Shown here: positions 18,562 through 26,843 of the stretch, one piece after another
Layout of the letters: the number at the start of each line of letters is the position of its first letter
Position numbering within the stretch: position 1 is the stretch's first letter
Assembly (NCBI RefSeq): GCF_008120935.1
Contig: NZ_RDBO01000015.1
Span: 1-64,000 of the forward strand
Source of the DNA: Streptomyces sp. sk2.1
GTDB taxonomy: Bacteria > Actinomycetota > Actinomycetes > Streptomycetales > Streptomycetaceae
DNA: 64,000 nt
Reading direction: 5' to 3'
Made by a program: the position numbers and the translations under genes
Notes under the pieces: model-generated
What the model was told of the DNA's origin: nothing
Database searches by the model: none
The model's input: only the letters and a program-made list of their open reading frames with translations

Positions 18562-18590
18562 AAATAAATAACTTCTTCCAGTATTGATTT
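18562..18590. promoter_or_regulatory. Candidate ROK operator in the divergent promoter region
   Basis: AAATAAATA (18562-18570) and TATTGATTT (18582-18590) form an inverted repeat with one mismatch and an 11-base spacer. It is a strikingly AT-rich island in this GC-rich sequence, centred between the ROK gene and the alpha-galactosidase gene. ROK repressors of the NagC/XylR group bind AT-rich palindromes of this general form. Confidence 0.6.
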
Positions 18591-18653
18591 AGGAGTTGGG
18601 GCTGCCCTACGCTCGGGCCGCTTCCTCGCCCGTCTCCGGCAAAGGATCGCGAC

Positions 18654-20840
18654 GTGGCCGTTCCCGGCCACATCTCCTTGGATGCAGCCCTGTTCCTCTC
18701 CGCACGTCATGGGGATCCGTCCGTGCTCACCACGCTTCCACCCGTCACCTTCGTTCCCGACCTCGGCCTCGCGGTCCTGCGCACACCGAACAGCGTGTAC
18801 GCGCTGCGCGTCGCCCCCGACGGCAGTCCCCGGCACGTGTACTGGGGCCGGCCACTCGGCACCGACGTCCTGGCCGGACTGCCGGAGGCCGCCTCCCCCG
18901 CCGCGAGCAGCTTCGAGGCCGATGCCGCCGCCGATGAACTCGCGCCGCAGACCGGGGCGCGCTTCGGGCCGGCCGGCCTACAGGTCCGCTTCGCCGACGG
19001 CACCCGCGGTGTCCAGTGGCGCTTCGTCGGCCACACCGCCGACGGCGGCGAACTGCGGCTGCGCCTGGAGGACCGCCGTCGCCCCCTGCGGGCGGAACTG
19101 TGCTACCGCGTCCGGCCCGGCACCGACGTCATCGAGCGCTGGACGGAGCTGACCCACCTGGCGGTCGGGGACGGTCCGATCGCTGTCGACCGGCTCGACT
19201 CGGCCTCCTGGACCGCTCCCCCGCTGGCCGACTACCGGCTCAGCCATCTGGTGGGCGGCTGGAACAGCGAGTTCCAGCTCCAGCGCGACCGACTGCCCGT
19301 GGCCGAGACCGTGTTGACGAGCCGTCGGGGGCTGACCGGTCACCACACGAACCCCTGGCTGGCCGTCGACGACGGCACCGCGGGCGAGGAGCGGGGCGAG
19401 GTGTGGAGCACCGCGCTCGCCTGGAGCGGGAGCTGGCGCGTCACGGTCCACCGCGATCCGGTCGGACGCACCACCTGGACCGGCGGCTTCGGGCACGAGG
19501 GCATCGGCTGGACCCTGCGGCCCGGCGAGAGCCTTCGGACACCGGTGTACGCGGGCCTCTACACCCCGCACGGGTTCGGCGGGGCCAGTCGCGCCTGGCA
19601 GGCCCATGTGCGTCGGCACGTGCTGCCGGAGCCGGAGCGGGACCGGCCGGTCCTCTACAACTCGTGGGAGGCCACCGGCTTCGACGTCGACGAGCCCGGC
19701 CAGATCCGCCTCGCGCACCTGGCCGCCGGGCTCGGCGCGGAGCTCTTCGTCCTGGACGACGGCTGGTTCGGCACCCGCCGCGACGACCGGTCCGGGCTCG
19801 GCGACTGGACGCCTCGGCCCGAGGCGTTCCCCCGCGGACTGCGCCCGCTCGCCGACGAGGTGCACCGCCTCGGCATGGGGTTCGGACTCTGGGTGGAACC
19901 GGAAATGGTGAACCAGGACAGCGAGTTGTACCGCGCCCATCCGGACTGGGTCATCCATTCCCCTCACCTCGACGCCACCGAGCTCCGCAACCAGCTGGTG
20001 CTGAACTTCGCCCGGCCCGAGGTCGAGGCATGGGCTTACGAAACCCTCGGCCGCCTGGTCCGTGAGCACGACGTCGACTGGCTCAAGTGGGATGCCAACC
20101 GGCCCTTCACCGAGGCCGGTTGGGATGGTCACCCCGACCCGGACCGCCTGTGGATCGGTCACACCCGCGCCGTCCACCGGATCATGGACCGGCTCCGCGC
20201 CGACCATCCCGGGCTGCGCATCGAGGCGTGCGCGGGCGGTGGCGGCCGCGTCGACCTCGGCATGCTCGCCCGTACCGACCAGGCCTGGACCTCGGACAAC
20301 ACCGATCCGGTCGACCGGATCGGCATCCAGCACGGCTTCTCCCAGCTCTTCCCCGCCCAGACCATGGCCGCGTGGGTCACCGACAGCCCCAACACCACCA
20401 CCGGCCGGCGCACCCCGCTGCGCTTCCGCTTCCACGTCGCCATGGCCGGGGCACTGGGGATCGGCGGGGACCTGACGTCCTGGTCCGAGGAGGAACTCGC
20501 GGAGGCCGCCGAACTCGTCGCCCACTACAAGCGGGTCCGCCCGCTCGTGCAGCGGGGCGTCCAGCACCGCGTCGTCGTGCCCGGCCCGATGGCCGCCGTC
20601 CACTACGCGGCCCCCGACGACAGCGAGCACGTGCTCCTCGTCTGGCGCCCCACCACCCGCTTCGGTCACCGCCCCGCCCCGGTCCGGCTGCCCGCGCTCG
20701 ACCCCGGGGCGCGCTATCTGGACCCGGACCTGAAGCAGGAGTACAGCGGGGCCGTCCTGGTCGCCCGGGGCATCGACCCGCGCCTCCCGGACGGCGACCA
20801 CGCCAGCAGTCTGATACGCCTGCGCCGTGTCGGGCCCTGA
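18654..20840 (+). CDS. Alpha-galactosidase, glycoside hydrolase family 36
   Basis: Cytoplasmic GH36 exo-alpha-galactosidase, 728 residues. An N-terminal beta-sandwich precedes the barrel. FVLDDGWFGTRRDD begins the barrel, the nucleophile is the aspartate near residue 480 in DWLKWDANRPF, and the acid/base is the aspartate near 549 in WTSDNTDPVDR. CAGGGGRVDLGML is also conserved. The GTG at 18654 follows AAAGGA at good spacing. There is no signal peptide. It would release galactose from melibiose- or galactomannan-type oligosaccharides imported by the divergent ABC system. Confidence 0.93.
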   Translation: MAVPGHISLDAALFLSARHGDPSVLTTLPPVTFVPDLGLAVLRTPNSVYALRVAPDGSPRHVYWGRPLGTDVLAGLPEAASPAASSFEADAAADELAPQTGARFGPAGLQVRFADGTRGVQWRFVGHTADGGELRLRLEDRRRPLRAELCYRVRPGTDVIERWTELTHLAVGDGPIAVDRLDSASWTAPPLADYRLSHLVGGWNSEFQLQRDRLPVAETVLTSRRGLTGHHTNPWLAVDDGTAGEERGEVWSTALAWSGSWRVTVHRDPVGRTTWTGGFGHEGIGWTLRPGESLRTPVYAGLYTPHGFGGASRAWQAHVRRHVLPEPERDRPVLYNSWEATGFDVDEPGQIRLAHLAAGLGAELFVLDDGWFGTRRDDRSGLGDWTPRPEAFPRGLRPLADEVHRLGMGFGLWVEPEMVNQDSELYRAHPDWVIHSPHLDATELRNQLVLNFARPEVEAWAYETLGRLVREHDVDWLKWDANRPFTEAGWDGHPDPDRLWIGHTRAVHRIMDRLRADHPGLRIEACAGGGGRVDLGMLARTDQAWTSDNTDPVDRIGIQHGFSQLFPAQTMAAWVTDSPNTTTGRRTPLRFRFHVAMAGALGIGGDLTSWSEEELAEAAELVAHYKRVRPLVQRGVQHRVVVPGPMAAVHYAAPDDSEHVLLVWRPTTRFGHRPAPVRLPALDPGARYLDPDLKQEYSGAVLVARGIDPRLPDGDHASSLIRLRRVGP

Positions 20841-20933
20841 GTGCCCGCCGAGCGGCCTCCGCGCCCCGGGCCCGGGCCCGGCCTCCGCCGGGCTTGCCTT
20901 CCCCCTCCCGCCCACAACACCTCTGGACCCTCC

Positions 20934-21776
20934 ATGGACACCTCCTGCGTACTGGTGATCGGCATCGACGGCGTACGCCTCGATCTGCTCCCCGAGCTCG
21001 ACACTCCCCACCTGGACGGGATCGCCCGCGCGGGCTTCCTCGCTCCCGTCGAGGTGGACGCCGACACCCCGACGATGTCCGGCCCGTGCTGGACCACCAT
21101 CGTCACCGGCGTCGGGGTCGCCAAGCACGGGGTGTGGGCCAATCGTCTGGACGGCAACCGCCTCGACGTCTTCCCCGACTTCACGACCCGCCTCGCGGCC
21201 GACTGCGGGCGGCGGACCTTCGCCGTCGGTGGCTGGGCGCCGCTCTTCCTCGCCCGGGAGGGCGGTCCGCTCTTCGTCGCCCCCACCCGGCTCGGCCACG
21301 TCGCTCCGCGCGCGGACACGCCCGAGGCATGGGAGGAGGTGGACGACCGGGTGGGTGTCGAGGCGGAACACATCCTGGGCCTGGACGAGGAACTCCACGC
21401 CGGCTTCGTCTATCTGGGCGCCGTCGACGAGACCGCCCACTTCCTCGGGTGCGGGGAGGAGTACCGCCGCTCGATCGAGGCGGCGGACCGGCGCCTCGGC
21501 CGGCTCGTCGCCGCCGTGCGACAGCGCCCGCGGCACGAGCGGTGGACGATCATCGTGGTGACGGATCACGGCCACCGCGACGAAGGAGGTCACGGTGGCC
21601 GCAGCCCACTGGAGCGCACGGCCTGGATCGCCGCGTGCGGCCCCGGTCTGTCCCCGGGCAGGACTCCGTCGGCCCTCCACCACGCCGATGTCGCCGCCCA
21701 CGTCTACACCGCCCTGGGCATCACGCCCGACCCCCACTGGACGCTGGACGGCAACCCGTTCGCCTTCACCGGATGA
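20934..21776 (+). CDS. Type I phosphodiesterase / nucleotide pyrophosphatase family protein
   Basis: Alkaline-phosphatase-superfamily hydrolase, 280 residues. Metal-site motifs in order: VIGIDGVRLDLL (first Asp), TMSGPCWTTIVTGV with the nucleophilic threonine, YLGAVDETAHFLG (metal Asp/His) and VVTDHGHRDEGGHGG. It cleaves phosphodiester or phosphonate bonds, and the substrate is unknown. There is no signal peptide. The ATG at 20934 is chosen because the family fold begins immediately. A GTG directly after the alpha-galactosidase stop (20841) would add a Pro-rich stretch, and neither site has a strong ribosome site. It is probably co-transcribed with the alpha-galactosidase. Confidence 0.85.
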   Translation: MDTSCVLVIGIDGVRLDLLPELDTPHLDGIARAGFLAPVEVDADTPTMSGPCWTTIVTGVGVAKHGVWANRLDGNRLDVFPDFTTRLAADCGRRTFAVGGWAPLFLAREGGPLFVAPTRLGHVAPRADTPEAWEEVDDRVGVEAEHILGLDEELHAGFVYLGAVDETAHFLGCGEEYRRSIEAADRRLGRLVAAVRQRPRHERWTIIVVTDHGHRDEGGHGGRSPLERTAWIAACGPGLSPGRTPSALHHADVAAHVYTALGITPDPHWTLDGNPFAFTG

Positions 21777-21787
21777 TCCGGTGAAGG
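21763..21787. terminator. Hairpin built over the phosphodiesterase stop codon
   Basis: CCTTCACCGGA (21763-21773) and TCCGGTGAAGG (21777-21787) pair perfectly. The three-base loop is the TGA stop codon itself. It lies between convergent genes and would work in both directions. Confidence 0.7.
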
Positions 21788-21918
21788 GCTTCGGCGCATG
21801 CCGGCGTCCCTTCGCGTGAGGGGGCCCGGACGCGGGAGGGGCCTGTCCGGAGGGCCGGTCCGGCAGGCCGTTCCGGATGCTTCGGCACGGCGCACGGGCG
21901 TGATCGCGCGGTGTCGCC

Positions 21919-23358
21919 TCAGCGGCGGGTCACGGCGGGGAGGGTGCGCAAAGCTCGGGACAGTGCCCAGTACAGGGCCGCCGAGCCGAGGACACCGACG
22001 GGAACGGCGAGGTTGAGGCCGCCCATCGCACCGGAGACCGGACCGGCCCAGAAGCTGGAGCTCGCGCACACGGCGGCAGAGGCGGCGCCGAGGCACACGG
22101 CGAGCACACCGGCCCAGTTGACCCCTCCGCGGTACCAGAACGGGCCGGTGCGGCTCTGGTCGTGCAGGGCGTGCCCGTCGTAGCGGTTCCGCCGCAGGGC
22201 GACATCGGTGGCGTAGACGGCCACGACGGGTCCGGTGACGACCACGACCAGTTCCATCATGGCCTTGACCGAGGAGAGGAAGTCGAACACCAGGATCGCG
22301 AACAGCGTCATGACCGTACCCACGACACCGACGACGAGCACGGCGGGCACCCGCGGGAGGCGCACCCCGATCGACTGCATCGACAGGCCGGCGCTGTAGG
22401 CCGTCATGCCGTTGTTCGCGATGGTGTTCACGACCACCGCGGCGACGAAGGTGGGCACGAACCAGACGGGCATGATGCTCTCCAGCGCGGCCTGCGGATC
22501 GCTCATGTCGAGTGTCGTGGCCGCGAGCGCCCCGACCGTTGTGAACACGACGCTCGGCAGGAAGGCCCCGGACGCGGTCCACAGTGCGACGGCCCGCCCG
22601 CCGGTGTCCTTCGGGAGGTAGCGCGTCAGGTCCGGGCTGTTGCCGTACGACAACGGGGTCGAGGCGACGATGGTGAAGCCCGCGACCAGCACGACGAGGT
22701 GCTCGTACCCGGTCGGCGGCTCCGCGGGCGCGTAGGACCAGTTCACATGGCCGAGCGTCCACACCGACACGGCGAGGAACACGAGGGTGAGCAGGATCGT
22801 CAGGGTCATGTACAGGCGCACGATGGTGCCGTGGCCGTAGATCGCGATGAGGACGGTGAGACCGGCGATCAGGCAGATGACCGCGGCGTCGAGCACGGGT
22901 GTGTCGGGCAGGCCGAGCTGGCCCGCCATGCCGAGGGCGGCCACGGAGGCCGCCGACCAGTTGAGTGCCAGGTAGAGCGCGGCGAGCAGCCATCCCGTGA
23001 TCGCGACGACCACCCTGTTGCCGATCACGCCGTACATGGCCCGGGAGATCACCGAGCTCGACGTTCCGGTGACGGGGCCGCTGACGGCCATGAAACCGGT
23101 CAGGAGCCAGAGCAGGTTGCCCGCGACGATGACGCCGATCGCCTCGGCCAACGACAGTCCCAGCAGGATGAGCGTGCCCCCGACCACGAAGCTGAGGTAA
23201 CTCACGTTCGGCGCGGCCCAGATCGCGAAGAGCTCGCGTGGCGACCCGTGCCGTTCGTCGTCGGGCACGCGGTCGATGCCCCGGGTCTCGATGCCACCGG
23301 TGCGATCGGGCTCAGCGGCCTGGACGGTCACGACGACGACTGCGGGAGGACGCTTCAT
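21919..23358 (-). CDS. NCS1-family permease (cytosine/purine/allantoin type)
   Basis: Membrane importer of the nucleobase:cation symporter-1 family, 479 residues with about twelve hydrophobic helices. The family start WAAPNVSYLSFVVGG and the discontinuous first helix are visible, followed by TGTSSSVISRAMYGVIG. The likely substrate is a purine, pyrimidine, hydantoin or allantoin-like compound coupled to protons or sodium. The ATG at 23358 follows AAGGAA. A longer upstream frame would run through the operator and is rejected. It is divergent from the TetR gene, which presumably represses it. Confidence 0.9.
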   Translation of the reverse strand: MKRPPAVVVVTVQAAEPDRTGGIETRGIDRVPDDERHGSPRELFAIWAAPNVSYLSFVVGGTLILLGLSLAEAIGVIVAGNLLWLLTGFMAVSGPVTGTSSSVISRAMYGVIGNRVVVAITGWLLAALYLALNWSAASVAALGMAGQLGLPDTPVLDAAVICLIAGLTVLIAIYGHGTIVRLYMTLTILLTLVFLAVSVWTLGHVNWSYAPAEPPTGYEHLVVLVAGFTIVASTPLSYGNSPDLTRYLPKDTGGRAVALWTASGAFLPSVVFTTVGALAATTLDMSDPQAALESIMPVWFVPTFVAAVVVNTIANNGMTAYSAGLSMQSIGVRLPRVPAVLVVGVVGTVMTLFAILVFDFLSSVKAMMELVVVVTGPVVAVYATDVALRRNRYDGHALHDQSRTGPFWYRGGVNWAGVLAVCLGAASAAVCASSSFWAGPVSGAMGGLNLAVPVGVLGSAALYWALSRALRTLPAVTRR

Positions 23359-23446
23359 GGGTGTTGGTTCCTTCGAGCAGGACGAAAAGGCGAGAGATCC
23401 TCGACGCTGCGGTGACCGACGACGCGCAGCCGGGACGACCGGGCTT

Positions 23447-23486
23447 ATTGGTGCTGGCACCAATACCCTGTTGGTGCCGTATCCAA
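23447..23486. promoter_or_regulatory. Palindromic TetR operator with second half-site
   Basis: ATTGGTGC-TG-GCACCAAT (23447-23464) is a perfect 8-2-8 palindrome. A second, degenerate site TTGGTGCCGTATCCAA follows at 23471-23486. Both lie between the NCS1 permease and the TetR gene and touch the TetR start region, as expected for an autoregulated repressor that also controls the divergent transporter. Confidence 0.75.
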
Positions 23487-23499
23487 TAGCGTGATCCCC

Positions 23500-24132
23500 A
23501 TGACGTCAACCCCCCGGAGTCCCCGGGCGCGCAAGACCCCCGCGGAGCGGCGGGCGGAGATCCTCCGGACCGCCGCCCGCCTCGCCCTGGAGCGAGGACT
23601 GGAGCGGGTGACCATGCAGCTCGTGGCCGAGGAACTCGGCGTGCGACCGGGGCTGATCAGCCACTACTTCGCCTCGGCCGATCTCCTCCTGTGCGAGGCG
23701 TTCGCCCGCGCGGCCACCCGCGAACGCGAGGCGCTCCTGCCGGACGGCGAGGCCGGCCTGCCTCCGGGACAGCGGCTGAGCCGGTTCCTGCGCCGCATCG
23801 GCGACGAGGACTTCGCCGACCTCGGCAGGCTCTGGCTGAACGCCCGTCATCTCGCGCGCTACCGCCCGAACCTCCGGCGCGTCGTCGGCGAGCAGGAGGC
23901 GGTCATGCGCGATGTGCTGACCTCGGTGATCGAGGAGGGCGTCCGCACCGGCGATTTCACCACCGACGACCCGCTGGGGGCGTGCGTGGTCATCCTGGTG
24001 GCGATCGACGGGCTCGATTCGTACGCGAACGAGGACGGATCGTTCGCCCACCCTGTGCTCGACACCCTCGTGGCCGCGACGGCCGAGCGTGAACTCGGCC
24101 TTCCCACCGGGAGTCTGCGCGGCGACGACTGA
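23500..24132 (+). CDS. TetR-family transcriptional regulator
   Basis: Repressor of about 210 residues. The N-terminal helix-turn-helix is PAERRAEILRTAARLALERG then VTMQLVAEELGVRPGLISHYF, and the rest is the helical ligand-binding domain. I use the ATG at 23500. A GTG nine bases earlier is equally possible, and neither has a clear ribosome site, so the message may be nearly leaderless. It sits divergently next to the NCS1 permease, and the palindrome between them suggests it senses the transported base or a breakdown product. Confidence 0.88.
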   Translation: MTSTPRSPRARKTPAERRAEILRTAARLALERGLERVTMQLVAEELGVRPGLISHYFASADLLLCEAFARAATREREALLPDGEAGLPPGQRLSRFLRRIGDEDFADLGRLWLNARHLARYRPNLRRVVGEQEAVMRDVLTSVIEEGVRTGDFTTDDPLGACVVILVAIDGLDSYANEDGSFAHPVLDTLVAATAERELGLPTGSLRGDD

Positions 24133-24207
24133 CACCGGAGGGGCGGATTCACCGGCGTCGTTAGCCCAGCCTGATCCGATGATTAAGGCAGCCGTAAGAA
24201 TGCTCCG

Positions 24208-24228
24208 GGCGGCGTCCGAGCCGCCTTT
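24208..24228 (+). terminator. Small hairpin with short T-run after TetR
   Basis: GGCGGC (24208-24213) pairs with GCCGCC (24220-24225), followed by TTT, 76 bases after the TetR stop codon. Confidence 0.4.
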
Positions 24229-24290
24229 CCGGGGTGTGCGACGGGGTTAGGTTGTTGCCGTCAGAGCCTGCCGGTCACGTCACCGTTGTG

Positions 24291-24333
24291 TTGTCCACAC
24301 CCGTGTCCGCCGGCGCACGAAGGCGTGTCCACA
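24291..24333 (+). promoter_or_regulatory. Two DnaA-box-like 9-mers upstream of the PAS-protein gene
   Basis: TTGTCCACA at 24291-24299 is an exact match to the streptomycete DnaA box. GTGTCCACA at 24325-24333 differs by one base, in the same orientation. They lie 40-80 bases upstream of the start codon at 24374. Confidence 0.4.
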
Positions 24334-24373
24334 ACGGGTGCCGGGCACACGGACCCGGGGAGGAGTATCTGTC

Positions 24374-25997
24374 GTGAACAGCAGGTCATTCCAAGGCGGC
24401 GCCCGCCTCGCCGCCGTGCTCGACGCCCTTCCCGACGGCATCGTGCTCATCGACCGGGACGGGACCGTCGTCGGTGCGAACGACGCCGCCCACGACATGT
24501 TCGGAGCGCCCGGAACCCCGCTCGTCGGACACGGGCTGCCCGGTCTGTTGCCGGAGCACGGATCGCGCACGGCCCCGGGAACACCGCACGACACCGACGG
24601 CCGCACCGCACGGCGGGGGCGCGACACCCCGCTCCGGATGACGGCCCGCCGGCTGGACGGCGGCGAGTTCCCCGCCGAGGTGGTCACCACGGTCCTCGGG
24701 GGCGGACACGAGCCGCACGGTCCCGGCCGGAGCCGCTCCGACGACGGGGCGCTGCTGCTCGTGGTCCGCGATCTCACCGACGCGCACGACGCGGAAGCCG
24801 CTCTGGTCCGTTCCCAGCGGCGGACCGAGGTGATCCTCCGTGCGGCGACCGAGGGGCTGATCGGCACCGACACCGAAGGGCGGGTGGTCCTCGTCAATCC
24901 GGCGGCCGCGCGCATCCTCGGCTTCCGCGCGAGCGACCTCGACGGCAGGGAGCTGCATCCGCTGGTGCTGCATTCGAGGGCGAACGGTGAGCCGAACCCG
25001 TACACGGAGACGCCCCTGGCCGCCACGCTCGTCTCCGGGCTCAAGTGCCGGGCCCACGACCAGGTGTTGTGGACGAAGGACGGTGACCGGGTGTCCGCCG
25101 ATGTGACCACCGTTCCGGTGTGGGACGGCGATCGGCTCGTGGGCACCATCATGGCGTTCACCGACCGCGGCCCGGTCGAGAAGCTGATCGGTGAGCACGC
25201 CGTCGAGATGGCACGGCAGAACGAGAAGTACGACGTCCTCGCCGAGCGGCATCAGCGGCTGGAGTCCGCGTTCGCGGCGCTGCGGGAACAACTGCGCCGG
25301 GAACGGGCCGGGAGCGCGGGCGACCAGGCCCTTGCGGGGAGCGCCGGTGCCGGGGTGCCGGCGGGAAGCGTCGGTGACATGGCCCCGGCCCGGAACGCCG
25401 CGGTTTCCGGCGCGGTCGTCGGGGCCGGTGCCGAGAAGGCCGTCGGACTCGTCGGCCCCGTCCCGGCCCGGTTCGCCGTCCACGCACCACCGGCCGGTGT
25501 CGGGGCCGACGGCGACCGCGGCGCCGCGGCACTCGTCCACCGCCCCGCCTCCGTGCCCGCGCGGGAGGATGCCCCGTCCCGGATCTCCCCGGTGGCGGGC
25601 TCGTGGATCATCGGGGCGGCGGTGCGTGCCCGTCGCGAGCAGAGGGCCTCGGAGCAGCAGTCACGTGCCGTACTCCCCGGGCGGCCTCCCGGGAACGCCC
25701 TCCTGCGGGCCGCCCCGGTCGACGGGGCGGTTCCGCGGGTCCCGCAGGGCTGCGCGTCCGGGTCCGGCCCAGGTCCCGGACCCGGACGCGCAGTTCGCCC
25801 TGCGGCTGCGCGATCTGCTCAACTCCCGTGCGGGTGCCGCGGAGATCCTGGCAGCCGCGGCCCTCCTCGAACCCGACCACCCCGGCCTCGCCGACATCCT
25901 CCGCACCTGCGGCGCGGGAAGAACCGACGAGGCCGTGAACCTCGTCCGCCGGCTCGGCGCCGGACACGACGCCGGTGCCCGCCGCACGGGCCCTTGA
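24374..25997 (+). CDS. PAS-domain signalling protein, frameshift near its 3' end
   Basis: Probable cytoplasmic sensor. PAS domain one spans about residues 10-60 (LDALPDGIVLIDRDGTVVGAN) and domain two about 150-275 (ILRAATEGLIGTDTEGRVVLVN, GTIMAFTDRGPVEKL). A short coiled coil follows (about 280-315), then an Ala/Gly/Pro-rich linker. No kinase or phosphatase domain is seen. From about 25760 the coding pattern moves to the next frame, where QFALRLRDLLNSRAGAAEIL and a proper stop at 25997 appear. The original frame runs on as arginine/proline-rich nonsense to 26116. The switch lies in a GGTCCCGGACCCGG-like region, so it may be a real frameshift or a sequence error. The GTG at 24374 has GGGGAGGAG upstream. 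Confidence 0.7.
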
Positions 25998-26077
25998 AGG
26001 AGCGCTGCCGACGATCGATGAGCCGGATCACCGGCAGCCCTCAGGGCTCTCCCGCCCCGTCGCACCGGGGACAGCCC

Positions 26078-26740
26078 TTAGCCTCGGATCATTTGCAGCT
26101 TGCCGAGCTCGGCTGAGGGCGCGTCTGGACCGTTCCAGCCGATCCAGCGGGTTCCACTGATGTCGGCGACGAGCGCGGAGTCGACGCTCCAGAAGCTGTG
26201 GCTGGGTTCTTCGAAGACGTACCAGCCGTCCAGCCAGAGCGGGATCGACTGGTCGGGCAGGGCCGCCGGCTCGCTGGTGGTGGCGAGGTTGCGGCATCCG
26301 AAGACCGTTTCTTGGAGCACGAAGCTCGTGAGGAACTGTTCGAGAGATGGCGTCAGCGGGGTGTACTCGCCTTCCGAGTCGTCATCCCACATCCAGTGGG
26401 CGTTGCTCAGCACGACGGGTGCCGCTGGACCGGCGGCTGTAACACGACATGTCCAGCTGTCCTGGTTCTCGCTGAGGAACTCGACCGTTCCATCGTGAAG
26501 GCTCAGGGCCTCGGCGCGTACAAGCACATCTTGTTGTTGGAAGATCCCGGGCGAGTCCGGCAAGTGTTCCTCCGGATTCGGGCCGGGCCGACGTCCGGCA
26601 AGGCGATACAGGCGTCGGAGCGGCGCTGGGAGGAACTCGGGCAGTTCCGTCTCGGCCAGGCCATGGCTCGGCTGACATGGGCCGTGCCACGCAGTGATGA
26701 AGTCCTCAAGCCACTCGACCGAACCATCCGATGCTCGCAT
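26078..26740 (-). CDS. Uncharacterised 220-residue protein, SUKH/SMI1-like
   Basis: I do not recognise a firm family. The product is acidic, soluble and tryptophan-rich. The segment LPEFLPAPLRRLYRLAGRRPG and the later LSENQDSWTCRV are reminiscent of SMI1/KNR4 (SUKH) proteins, many of which are immunity proteins to secreted toxins. The resemblance is weak. The ATG at 26740 is used. No partner toxin lies beside it. Its right neighbour is an insertion-sequence end, so an original operon may have been cut there. Confidence 0.6.
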   Translation of the reverse strand: MRASDGSVEWLEDFITAWHGPCQPSHGLAETELPEFLPAPLRRLYRLAGRRPGPNPEEHLPDSPGIFQQQDVLVRAEALSLHDGTVEFLSENQDSWTCRVTAAGPAAPVVLSNAHWMWDDDSEGEYTPLTPSLEQFLTSFVLQETVFGCRNLATTSEPAALPDQSIPLWLDGWYVFEEPSHSFWSVDSALVADISGTRWIGWNGPDAPSAELGKLQMIRG

Positions 26741-26843
26741 GACACCACGATAGACAAATCCGAACGGGGGTGAGACGCGTGAACGGGGCGACGGCGGTCA
26801 GCGAGCGCGGGCAGTCTCACAGCCAGGTGGTGATTGCTGCTGA

